A stretch of 64,000 nt of DNA from Jiella sonneratiae (GCF_017353515.1 NZ_JAFMPY010000008.1:62001-126000), one strand, 5' to 3'. Shown: positions 10,871-21,575, counted from the first letter of the stretch. The notes: generated by a model not told the origin, from the letters alone. Numbers and translations: made by a program.

Positions 10871-13800
10871 ATGGCACCCAACGTCCTCTCGATCCCGCCC
10901 GGCCTGCCGTTCCTGAAGACGCTCGCAGAGGCGCTGCTGGACGGGCGGATCGTCGACGGCTTCCGCGACGACGGCGACCCGCTGCAACTCGCCGCGGCGA
11001 CGATCTACGTGCCGAGCCGGCGCGCCGCGCGGAGCCTCGCCGCCGCCTTCGCCGACACGCTTGCGGAACGTCGCGGAACCCGCTCGGCGATCCTGCCGCG
11101 CATCCGCCCGATCGGCGAGGGCGACGAGGCCGGGATCTTCGCCGCCGGGGCCGCCGGCGATGCGGCGGCCGGTGCCGCCCTTCCCGCCATGCCCGAGCTC
11201 GAACGAAGGCTCGATCTCGCGCGCCTCGCCCGCGCCTGGCGCCATCTCGCGGACCGGGTCGCCGGGGAGGAGCTTCCCGGCGCAGCGCCCGAGCGCGTCA
11301 CCGCGGCGGCCGAGGCATTGTGGCTCGCCGGCGACCTCGGCGCGCTGCTCGACGAGATCGAGACCGAGGGGACCTCCTTCGACAAGCTCGCCGGTCTCGC
11401 GCCGGACGCCCTCGCGGCGTGGTGGCAGACGACGCTCTCGTTTCTCGGGATCGTCACCGAACACTGGCCGAAGGTGCTCGGCGAGCGCGGCGTCACCAGC
11501 GAGGCCGCCGCCAAGAACGTCTGGCTGCGCAGCGAAACGGCGCGGCTTCTCGCCGGCGCGGGCGGCGGACCGGTCGTCGTCGCCGGCTCGACGGCGACCG
11601 CCCCGGCGACGCTCGACCTGATGCATGCGGTCGCCTTCCTTCCGAACGGAGCGCTGGTGCTGCCCGGTCTCGACCGGCACATCGGCTCCGAGGGTTTCGC
11701 GGCGATCGACCGCGAGGCCTCGATCGCCAGCCCCGGCCATCCGCAATACGGGCTGAAGCGCATCCTCGCCCGCTTCGCCATGCCGCCGGAGGCCGTCCGG
11801 CACCTCGCCGAGGGTCTGCCGGCCGGGCTCGCCCGGCGCGAGGCATTCGTGGCGAGCGCGCTTCGCCCGGCCGAGACGACGGCGCTCTGGGCAAAGGAGG
11901 CGCCGCGCTTCGGCCCGGACGCTCTGGAGGGCGTGGCGCTCGTCGAGGCGGCGGAACCGCGGGTCGAGGCGCTGGCCATCGCGGTCGCCATGCGCGAGGC
12001 GCTCGAGGAACCCGGGCGGACGGTCGCGCTGATCACTCCCGACCGCCGGCTCGCCCGCCGCGTCCTCACCGAGCTCGAACGCTTCGGCATCGCGGCGAAC
12101 GACTCCGCCGGTCGTCCCCTCGCAGTCACGGCGCCCGGCACGCTGCTCGCCACGCTCCTGACGGTGGCGCTCGAGCCGGGCGATCCGGTCGCCCTCCTCG
12201 GACTCCTCAAGCATCCGCTCTGCCGCCTCGGCCGCAGCGCGGCGGACGCCCGCAACGCCGCCCGGGCGATCGAGCTGATCGCCGTCCGCGGCACGGTGGA
12301 CAAGGCCGACGGGGCACGGCTCGGCGACATCCTCCGCCGGCGCATCGCCGCCATCGAGGCGCTTCCGGTCGGCGAGGTCGGCCGTCTCCTCACCCGTCCG
12401 GCCCGCAACGTCAGGCGCAGCGAATATGCGGCGGCGCAGGCCTTCGCCGACGATTTCGCCGCGGCGCTGCAACCGCTGGCGGCGCTGCGCGGCGGCGAGC
12501 CGCGCGAGATCGCGGAATTTGCCGTTCCGCTGACCGAGGCGCTCGAAACGCTCGCCCGCGACGAGACCGGCGCGACCGCCGAGCTCTATGCCGGCGAGAC
12601 GGGCGCCGCCCTCGCGGACTTCCTGTCGCAGCTCGTCTCGGCGCCGGCGACCGGCTTCAGCTTTCCCGCCGAGGAGCTTCCGGATGCGGTCGCCGCGCTC
12701 GTCGCCGGCACCACGGTGAAGCCGCGCGGCGGCCTCTCCGCCAGAGCCTTCGTCCTCGGCACGCTGGAGGCGCGGCTCGAAGGCGTCGACACGGCGATCC
12801 TCGGCTCGCTCAACGAAGGGATCTGGCCGGCGGGCGCCCGCAGCGGCGCCTTCCTGTCCCGGCTGATGCGCCGCGAGATCGCGCTCGACCCGCCGGAACG
12901 GCGGATCGGCCTCGCCGCCCACGACTTCTGGATGGCGATGGGCGCCAAACGCGTCGTCCTCACCCGCTCGCGCCGCATGGACGGGGCGCCGACCATCGCC
13001 TCGCGCTTCCTGCAGCGCCTGACGACCCTCGCCGGCAGCGATGCGACGGCGGAAATGGCGGCGCGCGGCGAGGCCTATGTCGCCGCGGCTGAGATGCTGG
13101 AGGCGGCAAAGGACCGGCCGCGCATCGCCCGGCCGGCGCCCCGCCCGCCCGAGGAGACGCGGCCACGGCGCTATTCGGTGACCGAGGTGGAGACGCTGAT
13201 CCGCGATCCCTATGCGGTGCATGCGCGGCGCATCCTGAAGCTCGAGGCCCTGCCGCCGCTGATGCGTGCGCCGCACGCCCGCGAGCGCGGCGAACTGATC
13301 CACGCCATCGTCGCCGACTTCGTCATCAAGGGGATCGACCCGGCCGAACCCGACGCGGCGGACGAGCTGGCGCTGATCGCGCGGGAGCATTTCGAGCGCG
13401 CCGCCCTGCCCGGCGAGATCGCCGCGATCTGGTGGCCGCGCATCGCCGCCACCGCCGCCCGCTTCCTCGACTGGGAGAAGGCGCGCGGCGACACCGTTCG
13501 CGAGCGCCTCGCCGAGCGCTCCGGGGCGAGCGACTTTCCCGCCGTCGGCGTGAGCCTCAGCGGCCGCTCCGACCGCATCGACCGGCTCTCGGACGGCACG
13601 ATCGAGATCCTCGACTTCAAGACCGGCTCCAGCCCCTCGGTGAAGCAGGCCCGCAGCCTGCTTGCGCCGCAGCTGGCGCTGGAAGGCGGCATGGCGATGC
13701 GCGGCGACTTCGAGGGGACGGAGCCCGGCGAGACCATCGCCGACCTCACCTATGTGCGGCTGAAGGAGCGCGAGCTGAAGCAGGAGGGGCTGCGCACGGC

Positions 13801-14023
13801 CGGCAGCAGGAGCGCCCCGCCCTGCGATCCGACGGCGCTCTGCGACGAGGCGATGCGCCGCTTCGAGGCGATCGCGGCGATGTATCTGAGGGCGGAGACG
13901 CCCTTCGGCTCGCGCGCCCGGCCGGTTCTCGCCGGCGACTTTTCCGGCGACTACGACCATCTGGCGCGGGTCAAGGAATGGTCGGTCGCCGGCGGCGACG
14001 AGACCGAGGGAGACGCCGAGTGA
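10871..14023 (+). CDS. addB: AddB subunit of the AddAB helicase-nuclease
   Basis: 1050-residue subunit of the AddAB complex, which resects double-strand breaks and loads RecA (the RecBCD equivalent in alphaproteobacteria). The N-terminal half resembles an inactivated helicase. The C-terminal PD-(D/E)XK nuclease is shown by IEILDFKTGSS with Asp915, preceded by a His/Glu motif (RGELIHAIV) typical of the RecB nuclease family. Length and order are as expected for the alphaproteobacterial AddB. Its TGA overlaps the GTG of addA by three bases, so the subunits are translationally coupled. The ATG at 10871 has no strong ribosome site. Confidence 0.95.
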   Translation: MAPNVLSIPPGLPFLKTLAEALLDGRIVDGFRDDGDPLQLAAATIYVPSRRAARSLAAAFADTLAERRGTRSAILPRIRPIGEGDEAGIFAAGAAGDAAAGAALPAMPELERRLDLARLARAWRHLADRVAGEELPGAAPERVTAAAEALWLAGDLGALLDEIETEGTSFDKLAGLAPDALAAWWQTTLSFLGIVTEHWPKVLGERGVTSEAAAKNVWLRSETARLLAGAGGGPVVVAGSTATAPATLDLMHAVAFLPNGALVLPGLDRHIGSEGFAAIDREASIASPGHPQYGLKRILARFAMPPEAVRHLAEGLPAGLARREAFVASALRPAETTALWAKEAPRFGPDALEGVALVEAAEPRVEALAIAVAMREALEEPGRTVALITPDRRLARRVLTELERFGIAANDSAGRPLAVTAPGTLLATLLTVALEPGDPVALLGLLKHPLCRLGRSAADARNAARAIELIAVRGTVDKADGARLGDILRRRIAAIEALPVGEVGRLLTRPARNVRRSEYAAAQAFADDFAAALQPLAALRGGEPREIAEFAVPLTEALETLARDETGATAELYAGETGAALADFLSQLVSAPATGFSFPAEELPDAVAALVAGTTVKPRGGLSARAFVLGTLEARLEGVDTAILGSLNEGIWPAGARSGAFLSRLMRREIALDPPERRIGLAAHDFWMAMGAKRVVLTRSRRMDGAPTIASRFLQRLTTLAGSDATAEMAARGEAYVAAAEMLEAAKDRPRIARPAPRPPEETRPRRYSVTEVETLIRDPYAVHARRILKLEALPPLMRAPHARERGELIHAIVADFVIKGIDPAEPDAADELALIAREHFERAALPGEIAAIWWPRIAATAARFLDWEKARGDTVRERLAERSGASDFPAVGVSLSGRSDRIDRLSDGTIEILDFKTGSSPSVKQARSLLAPQLALEGGMAMRGDFEGTEPGETIADLTYVRLKERELKQEGLRTAGSRSAPPCDPTALCDEAMRRFEAIAAMYLRAETPFGSRARPVLAGDFSGDYDHLARVKEWSVAGGDETEGDAE

Positions 14024-17000
14024 CGAACGCCCAGACGCCCGCCTTTCTCGTCGACGAGACGACGCGGCACCGCCAGGCGGTCGCCTCGGACCCCGACAAG
14101 TCGGTCTTCGTCTCGGCGAATGCCGGCTCCGGCAAGACGCACGTCCTCACCGAGCGGGTGGTGCGGCTGCTTCTGTCCGGGGTCGATCCGTCGAAGATCC
14201 TCTGCCTCACCTTCACCAAGGCGGCCGCGGCGGAGATGTCGGCCCGCGTCTTCGCCCGGCTCGGCGCCTGGGCGACGATGCCGGACGAGACGCTCGCCGA
14301 GGTCCTCGCGCGGCTCGAGGCGGGACGGCGCCCCGGCCGGGAGACGCTGAAGGAGGCGCGCCAGCTCTTCGCCCGCGCGCTGGAGACGCCCGGCGGCCTG
14401 AAGATCCAGACGATCCACGCCTTCTGCGAGGCGATCCTCCACCAGTTTCCGCTGGAGGCGGATGTTCCCGGCCATTTCGAGGTGATGGAGGAGGCGGAGA
14501 CCGGGCGGCTCCTCGCCGAGACGCGCAAGCGGCTCCTCACCGGCACCGTGCGCATGCCGAAGGACGCGGCCGGGCGCCTCGCTTCGGCCTTCGCCGACGC
14601 GCTGGAGATCGCCGGCGAATGGGGCCTCGACAAGCTCCTCGCCGACATCGCCTTCAAGCGCGACGAGCTCGCCCGGCATCTCGAGGAGGCCGGCGGCGTC
14701 GATGCGGCGATCGCCCTTCTCGGCACGGCACTCGGCGTCGACGAGGAGCTCGACGAAGCGGCGGTCCTCGCCGCGGCGCTGCCCTGCCCGCATCTCGATC
14801 CGGACACCTGCGAGATGCTGCGGATCGCGACGCTCGCCTCGAAATCCGCCACCGACGCGAAATTTGCCGAGAAGCTGGTTCTGCTGCTCGACGCGGCGGC
14901 GGCGCCGCAGCCGCGGTTCGACGCCTATCGCGGGATCGGGCTCGATTCGAAGGGCGACGTTCGGGGCTCGCTGAAGAGCCTCGTCACCAAGGGCGTCGCC
15001 GAATTCGTGCCGGATCTCCTGGAGCGGGTCCAGGCGGCCGGCGGGCGGGCCCGTGCGGTCGAGGAGCGCCTGGCGACGCTGCGGCTTTGTCGGGCGAGCC
15101 GCGCCGCCCTTCTCGTCGCCGACGCCTTCGAGCGCGACTATGCCGCGCTGAAGCGCCGGCGCGGCCGGCTCGACTTCACCGACCTCATCGCCCACACCGC
15201 CGATCTCCTCCTGAGGTCGGAGGCGTCCGCCTGGGTGCACTACAAGCTCGACAAGGGGATCGACCACATCCTCATCGACGAGGCGCAGGATACGAGCCCC
15301 CGCCAGTGGCAGGTGATGCGCGAGCTCGCCGAGGAGTTCTTCGCCGGGGCCGGCGGTCACAACCGCCGCCGCACGCTGTTTGCCGTCGGCGACGAGAAGC
15401 AGTCGATCTACTCCTTCCAGGGCGCCTCGCCGCACATGTTCGACGAGGAGCGCCGGCGGGTGGAAAGGCGGGCCGAGGGTGCCGGCCTCGCCTTCGAGGC
15501 GGTGCAGCTCAACCGTTCCTTCCGCACCGTCGAGACGGTGCTTTCCGCCGTCGACCGGGTGTTTGCCGACGCCGACAACCGCAAGGGCCTCTCGGCGGGA
15601 GGCGAGGCACCGGTGCATTCCGCCGCGCGGCGCGACGGGCCCGGCCTCGTCGAGGTCTGGCCGCCGTTCCGGGCCGAAGCCAAGGAGGAGCCCGACGACT
15701 GGACGAAGCCGCTCGACGTCGAGCCGGCGAGCTCGCCGACCCACCGGCTCGCCGCCCGCATCGCCGACACCATCGCCGGCTGGCTGGGGGATCCCGTCCT
15801 CGTCAAGGGCGAGCGCCGGCCGCTGACGCCGGGCGACGTCATGGTGCTGGTGCGCAAGCGGTCCGGCTTCGGGGCGGCGCTCGCCGCGGCGCTGCGCGAC
15901 CGGCGGATCGCCGTCGCCGGGACCGATCGCCTGGTCATCACCGACCACATCGCCGTCGAGGACCTGATGGCGCTCGGCCGCGTCGTCGCGAATTTCGACG
16001 ACGACCTGTCGCTCGCCGCCGTGCTGAAGAGCCCGCTCTTCGGATTTTCCGACGACGAGGTGATGGCCCTCGCCTTGTCGCGCGAGGCTTCGCAGCCGCT
16101 CTCCCTCGGGCTGCGGCTGCTCGCCGACGAAGCCGGCGGCCCGGCCCGGCTGCCGGCCTTCGTGCCCGACGGCGCCCCGGCGACGGCGCTCCTCGAAAAG
16201 GCGCGCCTGGCGATCGGCCGCCTCGACGCGTTGCGCAACCGTGCCGGCTTCGAGGGGGTCTTCGCGTTCTATGCCCGCATCCTCGGCCCGGAAGGCGGGC
16301 GCAAGGCCCTCGTCTCGCGTCTCGGCGGCGAGGCCGGCGAGGTGATCGACGCCTTCCTCGATCTCGCGCTCGCCAAGGAGGAGGCCGGCATCGCCGGTCT
16401 CGACGCCTTCCTCGCCGAGCTTGCCGAAAGCCCGCCGGTGCTGAAACGCGAACTCGGCCACGGGCGCGGCGAGGTGCGGATCCTCACCGTCCATGCCTCC
16501 AAGGGGCTGGAGGCGCCGGCGGTGTTCCTGGTCGATCCCGGCTCGGCGCCGTTCTCGGCCTCGCACGGGGCGAGCCTGATGGCCTTCGAGGCGATGCCGG
16601 GGCTTCCCCATGGCGCGGCGCCGGGCTTTCTGTGGTGTCCGACGAAGGAACTGAGGAACGCTGCGGTCGACGGGCTGAAGGCGAGCGAGAGGGAGCGCGC
16701 CGAGGAGGAGTATCGCCGGCTGCTCTATGTCGGCATGACCCGCGCGGCGGACCGCCTGGTGCTTTGCGGCCTCGCACCGCAGCGCGGCCCGGGCGACGGA
16801 ACCTGGCTGCAACGGGTCGGCCTGGCGCTGGAGCCGGAGGCGGAGATCGTCACCAATGCCGTCGGCGAGACGATCGCCCTGCGCATCGGCGAGACGCCGT
16901 CCGGCGAAAAGCTCGCGCCTGGGCGCGAGGCCTCCCGGACGGCGCCGCCTCTGCCGCTGTCGAGGCTGGCGCCGGAGGAACTGCCGCCGCGACCGCTGTC

Positions 17001-17751
17001 GCCCTCGCTGGCGAGCGCGGCGGCCGAACTCCTGCCCGAACCGGACGAGGACCTTCGGCGCGACGCCCAAAACGCCGAAAACGCCCCAGACGCCCCAGAC
17101 GCTGTCAACGCCGCTGCGCCGGGCGGGCTCGGGCGAACGCCGCCCCCCTCGCCGGTCCTCGCCGGCGCTGCGGCGCCGTCCTTCGCAATCCGCCGCGGCC
17201 TCGCCGCCCACCGCATGCTCGAACTCCTCCCCGACGTTGCTCCGGTCGAGCGGGACGCGGCGGCACGGCTGATCCTTTCCGCCCTCGCCCACGACCTGCC
17301 GCCGGCCGAATGCGACAGTCTCGCCCAGCGGGTGCTCGCCGTGATGGCGGACCCGGCCTTTGCGCCGGTCTTTGCGGAAGGCAGCCGGCCCGAGGTCGCC
17401 GTCGCCGGCGAGGTGGCGCTCAAGGGCAGGCGCTTTTCGGTCAACGGCACCATCGATCGGCTGGCGGTGACGGCGGACCGGGTGCTGATCGTCGACTACA
17501 AGACCAACCGCCCGCCGCCCGAGGAACTGGACGAGGTGCCTGCGGCCTATGTGCTGCAGCTTGCCCTCTACCGGGCCCTGGTCGCCCCCCTCTATCCGGA
17601 AAGGCGCGTCGAGGCGGCGCTGATCTTCACCGAGGCGCCGCGGTTGATCGAGGTTCCGGGCGCGCGTCTCGACGCCGCGCTCGCGGCCCCGGGAGGGACG
17701 TCCGTCTTCGCGGCGAAGACGTCGCGTTCGCCGACCGGCGACCTTGCTTGA
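14020..17751 (+). CDS. addA: AddA subunit, UvrD-like helicase and nuclease
   Basis: 1243-residue motor and nuclease subunit of AddAB. The GTG at 14020 overlaps the addB stop. Superfamily 1 motifs are visible: Walker A ANAGSGKT (33-40), Walker B with IDEAQDTSP, motif [16 protein letters not shown], motif V around [14 protein letters not shown] and motif [13 protein letters not shown]. The C-terminal RecB-type nuclease contains VDYKTN with Asp1159. A low-complexity Asn/Ala/Pro/Asp segment lies at about residues 1017-1030, between helicase and nuclease, made of short tandem DNA repeats. A short gap leads to trxA, so read-through transcription is possible. Confidence 0.95.
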   Translation: MTNAQTPAFLVDETTRHRQAVASDPDKSVFVSANAGSGKTHVLTERVVRLLLSGVDPSKILCLTFTKAAAAEMSARVFARLGAWATMPDETLAEVLARLEAGRRPGRETLKEARQLFARALETPGGLKIQTIHAFCEAILHQFPLEADVPGHFEVMEEAETGRLLAETRKRLLTGTVRMPKDAAGRLASAFADALEIAGEWGLDKLLADIAFKRDELARHLEEAGGVDAAIALLGTALGVDEELDEAAVLAAALPCPHLDPDTCEMLRIATLASKSATDAKFAEKLVLLLDAAAAPQPRFDAYRGIGLDSKGDVRGSLKSLVTKGVAEFVPDLLERVQAAGGRARAVEERLATLRLCRASRAALLVADAFERDYAALKRRRGRLDFTDLIAHTADLLLRSEASAWVHYKLDKGIDHILIDEAQDTSPRQWQVMRELAEEFFAGAGGHNRRRTLFAVGDEKQSIYSFQGASPHMFDEERRRVERRAEGAGLAFEAVQLNRSFRTVETVLSAVDRVFADADNRKGLSAGGEAPVHSAARRDGPGLVEVWPPFRAEAKEEPDDWTKPLDVEPASSPTHRLAARIADTIAGWLGDPVLVKGERRPLTPGDVMVLVRKRSGFGAALAAALRDRRIAVAGTDRLVITDHIAVEDLMALGRVVANFDDDLSLAAVLKSPLFGFSDDEVMALALSREASQPLSLGLRLLADEAGGPARLPAFVPDGAPATALLEKARLAIGRLDALRNRAGFEGVFAFYARILGPEGGRKALVSRLGGEAGEVIDAFLDLALAKEEAGIAGLDAFLAELAESPPVLKRELGHGRGEVRILTVHASKGLEAPAVFLVDPGSAPFSASHGASLMAFEAMPGLPHGAAPGFLWCPTKELRNAAVDGLKASERERAEEEYRRLLYVGMTRAADRLVLCGLAPQRGPGDGTWLQRVGLALEPEAEIVTNAVGETIALRIGETPSGEKLAPGREASRTAPPLPLSRLAPEELPPRPLSPSLASAAAELLPEPDEDLRRDAQNAENAPDAPDAVNAAAPGGLGRTPPPSPVLAGAAAPSFAIRRGLAAHRMLELLPDVAPVERDAAARLILSALAHDLPPAECDSLAQRVLAVMADPAFAPVFAEGSRPEVAVAGEVALKGRRFSVNGTIDRLAVTADRVLIVDYKTNRPPPEELDEVPAAYVLQLALYRALVAPLYPERRVEAALIFTEAPRLIEVPGARLDAALAAPGGTSVFAAKTSRSPTGDLA

Positions 17752-17806
17752 ATTGGCCGCGATGCGGGTCTACCTAGCAGCTAAACTCTCACACAAGGAG
17801 CCGGAC

Positions 17807-18124
17807 ATGGCCACCAAGAAGGTCGACAGCCAGAGTTTCAAGACCGACGTCCTCGACAGCCAGAAGCCGGTCGTCGTCGACTTCTGGGCCGAGTGGTGCG
17901 GCCCGTGCAAGATGATCGCGCCGAGCCTCGAGGAAATCTCCGAGGAGATGAGCACCGTCGAGATCGCCAAGGTCAACATCGACGAAAACCCCGATCTCGC
18001 CGCGCAGTTCGGCGTGCGCTCGATCCCGACGCTGCTCCTGTTCAAGAACGGCGAGCCGGCGGCGGTGCAGATCGGCGCCCAGTCGAAGTCGAAGCTGGTC
18101 GACTGGATCAAGGGCGCGGCCTGA
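17807..18124 (+). CDS. trxA: Thioredoxin
   Basis: 105-residue cytoplasmic thioredoxin that reduces protein disulfides, including those of ribonucleotide reductase, with electrons from thioredoxin reductase. The active site WCGPCK is at residues 30-35, and the cis-Pro loop is in RSIPTLLLF. The ATG at 17807 is chosen because AAGGAG (17795-17800) is 6 bases upstream; upstream in-frame starts would overlap the end of addA and add a tail not found in thioredoxins. It is followed directly by a strong intrinsic terminator. Confidence 0.96.
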   Translation: MATKKVDSQSFKTDVLDSQKPVVVDFWAEWCGPCKMIAPSLEEISEEMSTVEIAKVNIDENPDLAAQFGVRSIPTLLLFKNGEPAAVQIGAQSKSKLVDWIKGAA

Positions 18125-18161
18125 GCCACACGACGCTTCGGCCCCCGCAGAAACGAAATCA

Positions 18162-18190
18162 GGCTCGCGCGACCGGCGCGGGCCTTTTTT
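18162..18190 (+). terminator. Intrinsic terminator of trxA
   Basis: GGCTCGCGC (18162-18170) pairs with GCGCGGGCC (18176-18184) across a 5-base loop with one G-U pair, followed at once by six T residues (18185-18190). This is the clearest rho-independent terminator in the window and ends the addB-addA-trxA transcript. Confidence 0.9.
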
Positions 18191-18496
18191 GCGTCTCGTC
18201 GCCTCTGCGATCATGCCGCCGGGAAGACGCGCCGTGCCGGGAAGGGAATACGCGCTGCATCTCCGGCCGGCCTTTGATCGTGCATGGGAGACTATGGGCG
18301 GCCCAGTTCGGTCGCGCAACCTGAAAGCGATCGCCGCTCGACGCTCGCGCCGCGGCCGTTTCGGCCGAAACCCTTGGTTTCGAAACGTTTACCGCCTTTC
18401 GAAGGATTCGATACAACCGGCCTCCGGGCGCGCTACTATGTGCCGCATAGGGATCGGCCCGCCGGTCGTCACGCATCGCATCGGAGGACGACAAGT
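18191..18496. other. Intergenic region upstream of the DUF2937 gene
   Basis: A 306-base gap between the trxA terminator and the DUF2937 gene. It holds the GGAGG (18483-18487) used by that gene. No protein-like reading frame is seen; a moderately AT-richer stretch around 18360-18415 may hold its promoter. Confidence 0.4.
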
Positions 18497-19039
18497 CTGA
18501 GCGCCTTCCTCGCCCGGGTCCTCGCCGCCCTGTTCGGCGGCTTCCTGTTCAGCCAGTCGGCCGAGTTCACGCAGCAGTATCTGCAGCGTCTCGGCGGGGC
18601 GGCGGACGAGATGCAGGCCGTCGTCCAGCGCTTCGAGGAGAGCGCCCGCGCCTCCGACCTCACCGCGCGGCAGGCCATCGACCGGCTGAAGACAAATCCC
18701 GACGACGTCGCCGTCCGGCAGGGAAGCGACGCGGAGACGAATCTCGAGCGCTATGGCGATCTCGAACGGCGCTACCGCGCGCTGGTGTCGACGGCGCCGC
18801 TGTTCCGGCCCTTCGAGGTGGCCATCGATCCGGACTGGACGATCGCGGGCCGGGCCGCATCGGACTATCGGCCGGCGATCCCGGCGACCGGCGACGGGGT
18901 ACTTCTCGCGCTGTTCGGCTTCGTCGCCGGCTGGGTCTGCGGGGCCGGCGGCCACGGCGCCGTGGCGCTGCGCCGGCGCCGCTCCCGCACTCGCACTCCC
19001 GCGCGCCCCGGCGAGGGCAAGGAAGAGTTCATCGAGTAA
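18497..19039 (+). CDS. DUF2937 family membrane protein, probable CTG start
   Basis: About 180-residue protein of unknown function. It matches the DUF2937 pattern: an N-terminal hydrophobic segment followed by SAEFTQQYLQRLGGAADEM, a helical extracytoplasmic part with TARQAIDRLK, and a second hydrophobic segment near the C-terminus (VLLALFGFVAGWVCG) ending in a basic tail. In related proteins the start lies just before this first hydrophobic segment. Here only CTG (18497) is available, 9 bases after GGAGG. Conventional in-frame starts are GTG 18440, TTG 18374 and ATG 18284, which add a non-conserved leader. The stop is right beside the first copy of the 99-bp repeat. Confidence 0.7.
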   Translation: MSAFLARVLAALFGGFLFSQSAEFTQQYLQRLGGAADEMQAVVQRFEESARASDLTARQAIDRLKTNPDDVAVRQGSDAETNLERYGDLERRYRALVSTAPLFRPFEVAIDPDWTIAGRAASDYRPAIPATGDGVLLALFGFVAGWVCGAGGHGAVALRRRRSRTRTPARPGEGKEEFIE

Positions 19040-19040
19040 T

Positions 19041-19139
19041 ACGAGATCTGCTCGATCAGAGCGGGGCTCGTATCAAGCCCGCGCGGCGAATGAGCGTCTT
19101 TGTTTCCGGCATCACGAAGTGATCTGCCGGAAACCGTAT
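19041..19139 (+). repeat. 99-bp two-hairpin intergenic repeat, copy A
   Basis: Full copy of an element found again at 52702-52800 (two mismatches) and as a 57-bp 3' half at 43103-43159. Hairpin 1 (19041-19071) has outer arms ACGAG/CTCGT and inner arms GCTC/GAGC around GATCA. Hairpin 2 (19103-19133) pairs TTTCCGGCA+TCAC with GTGATCTGCCGGAAA across GAA, with a 2-base bulge. It lies in the 134-base gap between the convergent DUF2937 and folC genes. No T-tract follows, so it is not a standard terminator. It may be a REP/MITE-type repeat or a structured RNA. Confidence 0.85.
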
Positions 19140-19173
19140 AATGCCGGGCGCAGGCGCCCGATTCCCCGATACC

Positions 19174-20508
19174 CTAGCGCGGCGCCATGCCGTTCTTTCC
19201 CAAGACCTCGCCGACGAGATAGAGCGAGCCGCAGATCAAAAATCGCGGCGCCGGCGTCGCCTGCCAGTTGGTCGAGACGAGAGCGATCGCCTCCTCGACG
19301 CTGTCGCAGGGTTCGGCGTCGAGCCCCGCCTCGATGGCGGCATCGGCGAGTTCGTCCGGGTCGATGCCGGCCTCGCTCATGTTGACCGGCACCGTGAACA
19401 CCCGGCGGGCCATGCCGGCGAAAGCCGAGAAGAAGCCGACCGGCTCCTTGGTGTTGATCATCCCCGCGATGAGGAACAGCGGCCGCGGCACCCGCTCCTC
19501 CATGTCGGCGAGGGTCTCGGCGATGGCGACGCCGGCGCCGGGATTGTGGCCGCCGTCGATCCAGATCTCGGCGCCCGAAACGGCGCGGTCGAGCAGCGGA
19601 CCGGCGGTGACGCGCTGCATCCGCCCGAACCACTCGACGCTGCCGAGCCCCCTCTCGATGGCCGTCTCGGACGGCGGATAGGGCCCCTGCCTGAGGGCGG
19701 CGATGGCGGAGGCGGCATTGACGATCTGGTGGCGGCCGGGCAGCCGCGGCAGCGGCAGGTCGAGGAGGCCGAGGCCGTCCTGATAGACCATCCGGCCGTG
19801 TTCCTCATAGGCGAAATAGTCCTGGCCGTAGACGCAGACCGGCGCCCCCACCCGGTCGGCGATGGTGGTCAGCACCTCGAGCGCCACCTCCTCCGCCTGC
19901 TGGCCGATCACCACCGGAACGCCGGGCTTGATGATGCCGCCCTTCTCGGCCGCAATCAGCTCGACCCGGTCGCCGAGGAACGACTGGTGGTCGAGCGAGA
20001 TCGGCGTGATGACGCTGACCGCCGGCCGGGGAATGACGTTGGTCGCGTCGAAGCGGCCCCCGAGCCCGACCTCGACGATCGCCATCTCGGCCGGGGCCTC
20101 GGAAAACAGCATGAAGGTGACGGCGGTCAGGATCTCGAAGACGGTGATCGGACGGCCGCCATTGGCCGAGGCGGCGCGGCGCACCGCTTCGGCGAGCACC
20201 GCATCGTCGACGAGGCCGGAGCCGCCGCCGGGCCGGGCGAGGCGATAGCGCTCGTGCCAGTGGACGAGATGCGGCGAGGTATGGGTGTGGACGGCGCGGC
20301 CGTCGGCCTCGAGGATCGCCCGCGCAAAGGCGGTGACCGAGCCCTTGCCGTTGGTGCCGGCGACGTGCAGCGTCGGCGGCAGGCGCAGATGCGGATCGCC
20401 GAGGGCTGCCAGCAGCCGCGCGATGCGATCCAGCGTGAGGTCGAAGCCCTTGGGATGGCGGCCGAGAAGCGTCTCGATCTCGGCCGCGGCGAGAGAGGTC
20501 GTCGTCAT
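19174..20508 (-). CDS. folC: Bifunctional dihydrofolate / folylpolyglutamate synthase
   Basis: 444-residue cytoplasmic Mur-ligase-family enzyme that adds glutamate to dihydropteroate and extends the polyglutamate tail of folates. The ATP loop reads HVAGTNGKGSVTAF near residue 50, followed by HTSPHLVHWHER. Later come the VEVGLGGRFDATN motif, and IWIDGGHNPGA in the C-terminal domain. It is the last gene of the trpF-trpB-...-accD-folC block, 43 bases after accD, an arrangement common in Hyphomicrobiales. The ATG at 20508 gives the usual length. Confidence 0.95.
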   Translation of the reverse strand: MTTTSLAAAEIETLLGRHPKGFDLTLDRIARLLAALGDPHLRLPPTLHVAGTNGKGSVTAFARAILEADGRAVHTHTSPHLVHWHERYRLARPGGGSGLVDDAVLAEAVRRAASANGGRPITVFEILTAVTFMLFSEAPAEMAIVEVGLGGRFDATNVIPRPAVSVITPISLDHQSFLGDRVELIAAEKGGIIKPGVPVVIGQQAEEVALEVLTTIADRVGAPVCVYGQDYFAYEEHGRMVYQDGLGLLDLPLPRLPGRHQIVNAASAIAALRQGPYPPSETAIERGLGSVEWFGRMQRVTAGPLLDRAVSGAEIWIDGGHNPGAGVAIAETLADMEERVPRPLFLIAGMINTKEPVGFFSAFAGMARRVFTVPVNMSEAGIDPDELADAAIEAGLDAEPCDSVEEAIALVSTNWQATPAPRFLICGSLYLVGEVLGKNGMAPR

Positions 20509-20551
20509 CGCGGCGTGTTACGCCAGAGCTTGCGAAGATGCAAAGCGCGGC

Positions 20552-21517
20552 TCAGTGAGCATCGGCGCGATCGGCGGCCTCCGCCTCGTGCGGCGCGGGC
20601 TGGCCCTCCTGCCCGGAAGCCTCGCCGATCGCCGCGCCGTTTTCGAGAAGCCCCGCGACGGTGTCGCCCGGCGCCTTCAGGAGGAGTTTCAGGAGCGTCG
20701 CGATCCGGCCCTTCAGCTGCTGGCGCGGCACGACCATGTCGACCATGCCGTGCTCCATCAGATATTCCGCCCGCTGGAAGCCGTCGGGAAGCTTCTCGCG
20801 GATCGTCTGCTCGATCACTCTCGCGCCGGCAAAGCCGATCACCGCCCCCGGCTCGGCGATGTGGACGTCGCCGAGCATCGCGTAGGAGGCCGAGACGCCC
20901 CCCGCCGTCGGATTGGTGAGGACGACGACGTAGGGAAGGCCCGCTTCCTTCAGCATCTCCACCGCGACGGTGGTGCGCGGCAGCTGCATCAGCGACAGGA
21001 TGCCTTCCTGCATGCGCGCGCCGCCCGAGGCCGAGAACAGCACCAGCGGCCGCTTCTCCTCGATCGCCGTCTCGAAGCCGCGGATGATCGCCTCGCCCGC
21101 GGCCATGCCGAGCGAGCCGCCCATGAAGGCGAAGTCCTGGACGGTCGCGACGATCGGCAGCCCCTCGATCGCGCCCTTGGCGACGACGACGGCATCGTCC
21201 ATCTCCGCCTTGGCGCGATTTTCCTTCAGCCGGTCGACATAGCGCTTCTGGTCGCGGAACCTGAGCGGGTCGACCGCCGCGGTCGGCAGGTCGACGAGTT
21301 CGTAGGCGCCGCCGTCGAAGAAATGGTCGAGACGGTCCCGGGCGCGGATGCGCATGTGGAAGCCCGAGGACGGCACCACCCAGTGGTTGGCCTCGAGGTC
21401 CTTGTGAAAGACCATCTCGCCGGTCTCGGGACATTTGATCCAGAGGTTCTCCGGCACCTGGCGGGCGGCGAGAAGGCTGGAGATCTTCGGGCGGACGTAG
21501 TTGGTGATCCAGTTCAC
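20552..21517 (-). CDS. accD: Acetyl-CoA carboxylase carboxyltransferase beta subunit
   Basis: 321-residue subunit that pairs with AccA to transfer the carboxyl group from biotin to acetyl-CoA in the first step of fatty acid synthesis. The start is GTG at 21517 (MNWITNYV...). Diagnostic blocks are [50 protein letters not shown] and [18 protein letters not shown]. The four-cysteine zinc finger of the E. coli protein is absent, with one Cys remaining, which is the usual form in this order. The C-terminus carries a non-conserved acidic Ala/Glu tail. It lies between trpA and folC. Confidence 0.95.
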   Translation of the reverse strand: MNWITNYVRPKISSLLAARQVPENLWIKCPETGEMVFHKDLEANHWVVPSSGFHMRIRARDRLDHFFDGGAYELVDLPTAAVDPLRFRDQKRYVDRLKENRAKAEMDDAVVVAKGAIEGLPIVATVQDFAFMGGSLGMAAGEAIIRGFETAIEEKRPLVLFSASGGARMQEGILSLMQLPRTTVAVEMLKEAGLPYVVVLTNPTAGGVSASYAMLGDVHIAEPGAVIGFAGARVIEQTIREKLPDGFQRAEYLMEHGMVDMVVPRQQLKGRIATLLKLLLKAPGDTVAGLLENGAAIGEASGQEGQPAPHEAEAADRADAH

Positions 21518-21575
21518 GGGGCGATCCGTCTTCCTGTTCGCGAGGGCGGGATGCGGAGCTCAGATGGCCGCGATG

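Noticed and set aside
10853-17292. Very long minus-strand open frames opposite addB and addA (over 1000 codons each)
   Set aside because: They are antisense to genes with clear catalytic motifs, consist of Arg/Gly/Ala-rich sequence without domain patterns, and arise because GC-rich third positions suppress stop codons on the opposite strand.
20552-21517. AccD missing the four-cysteine zinc finger, considered as a degraded gene
   Set aside because: The [17 protein letters not shown] region is the normal form in Hyphomicrobiales and the carboxyltransferase blocks are all intact.
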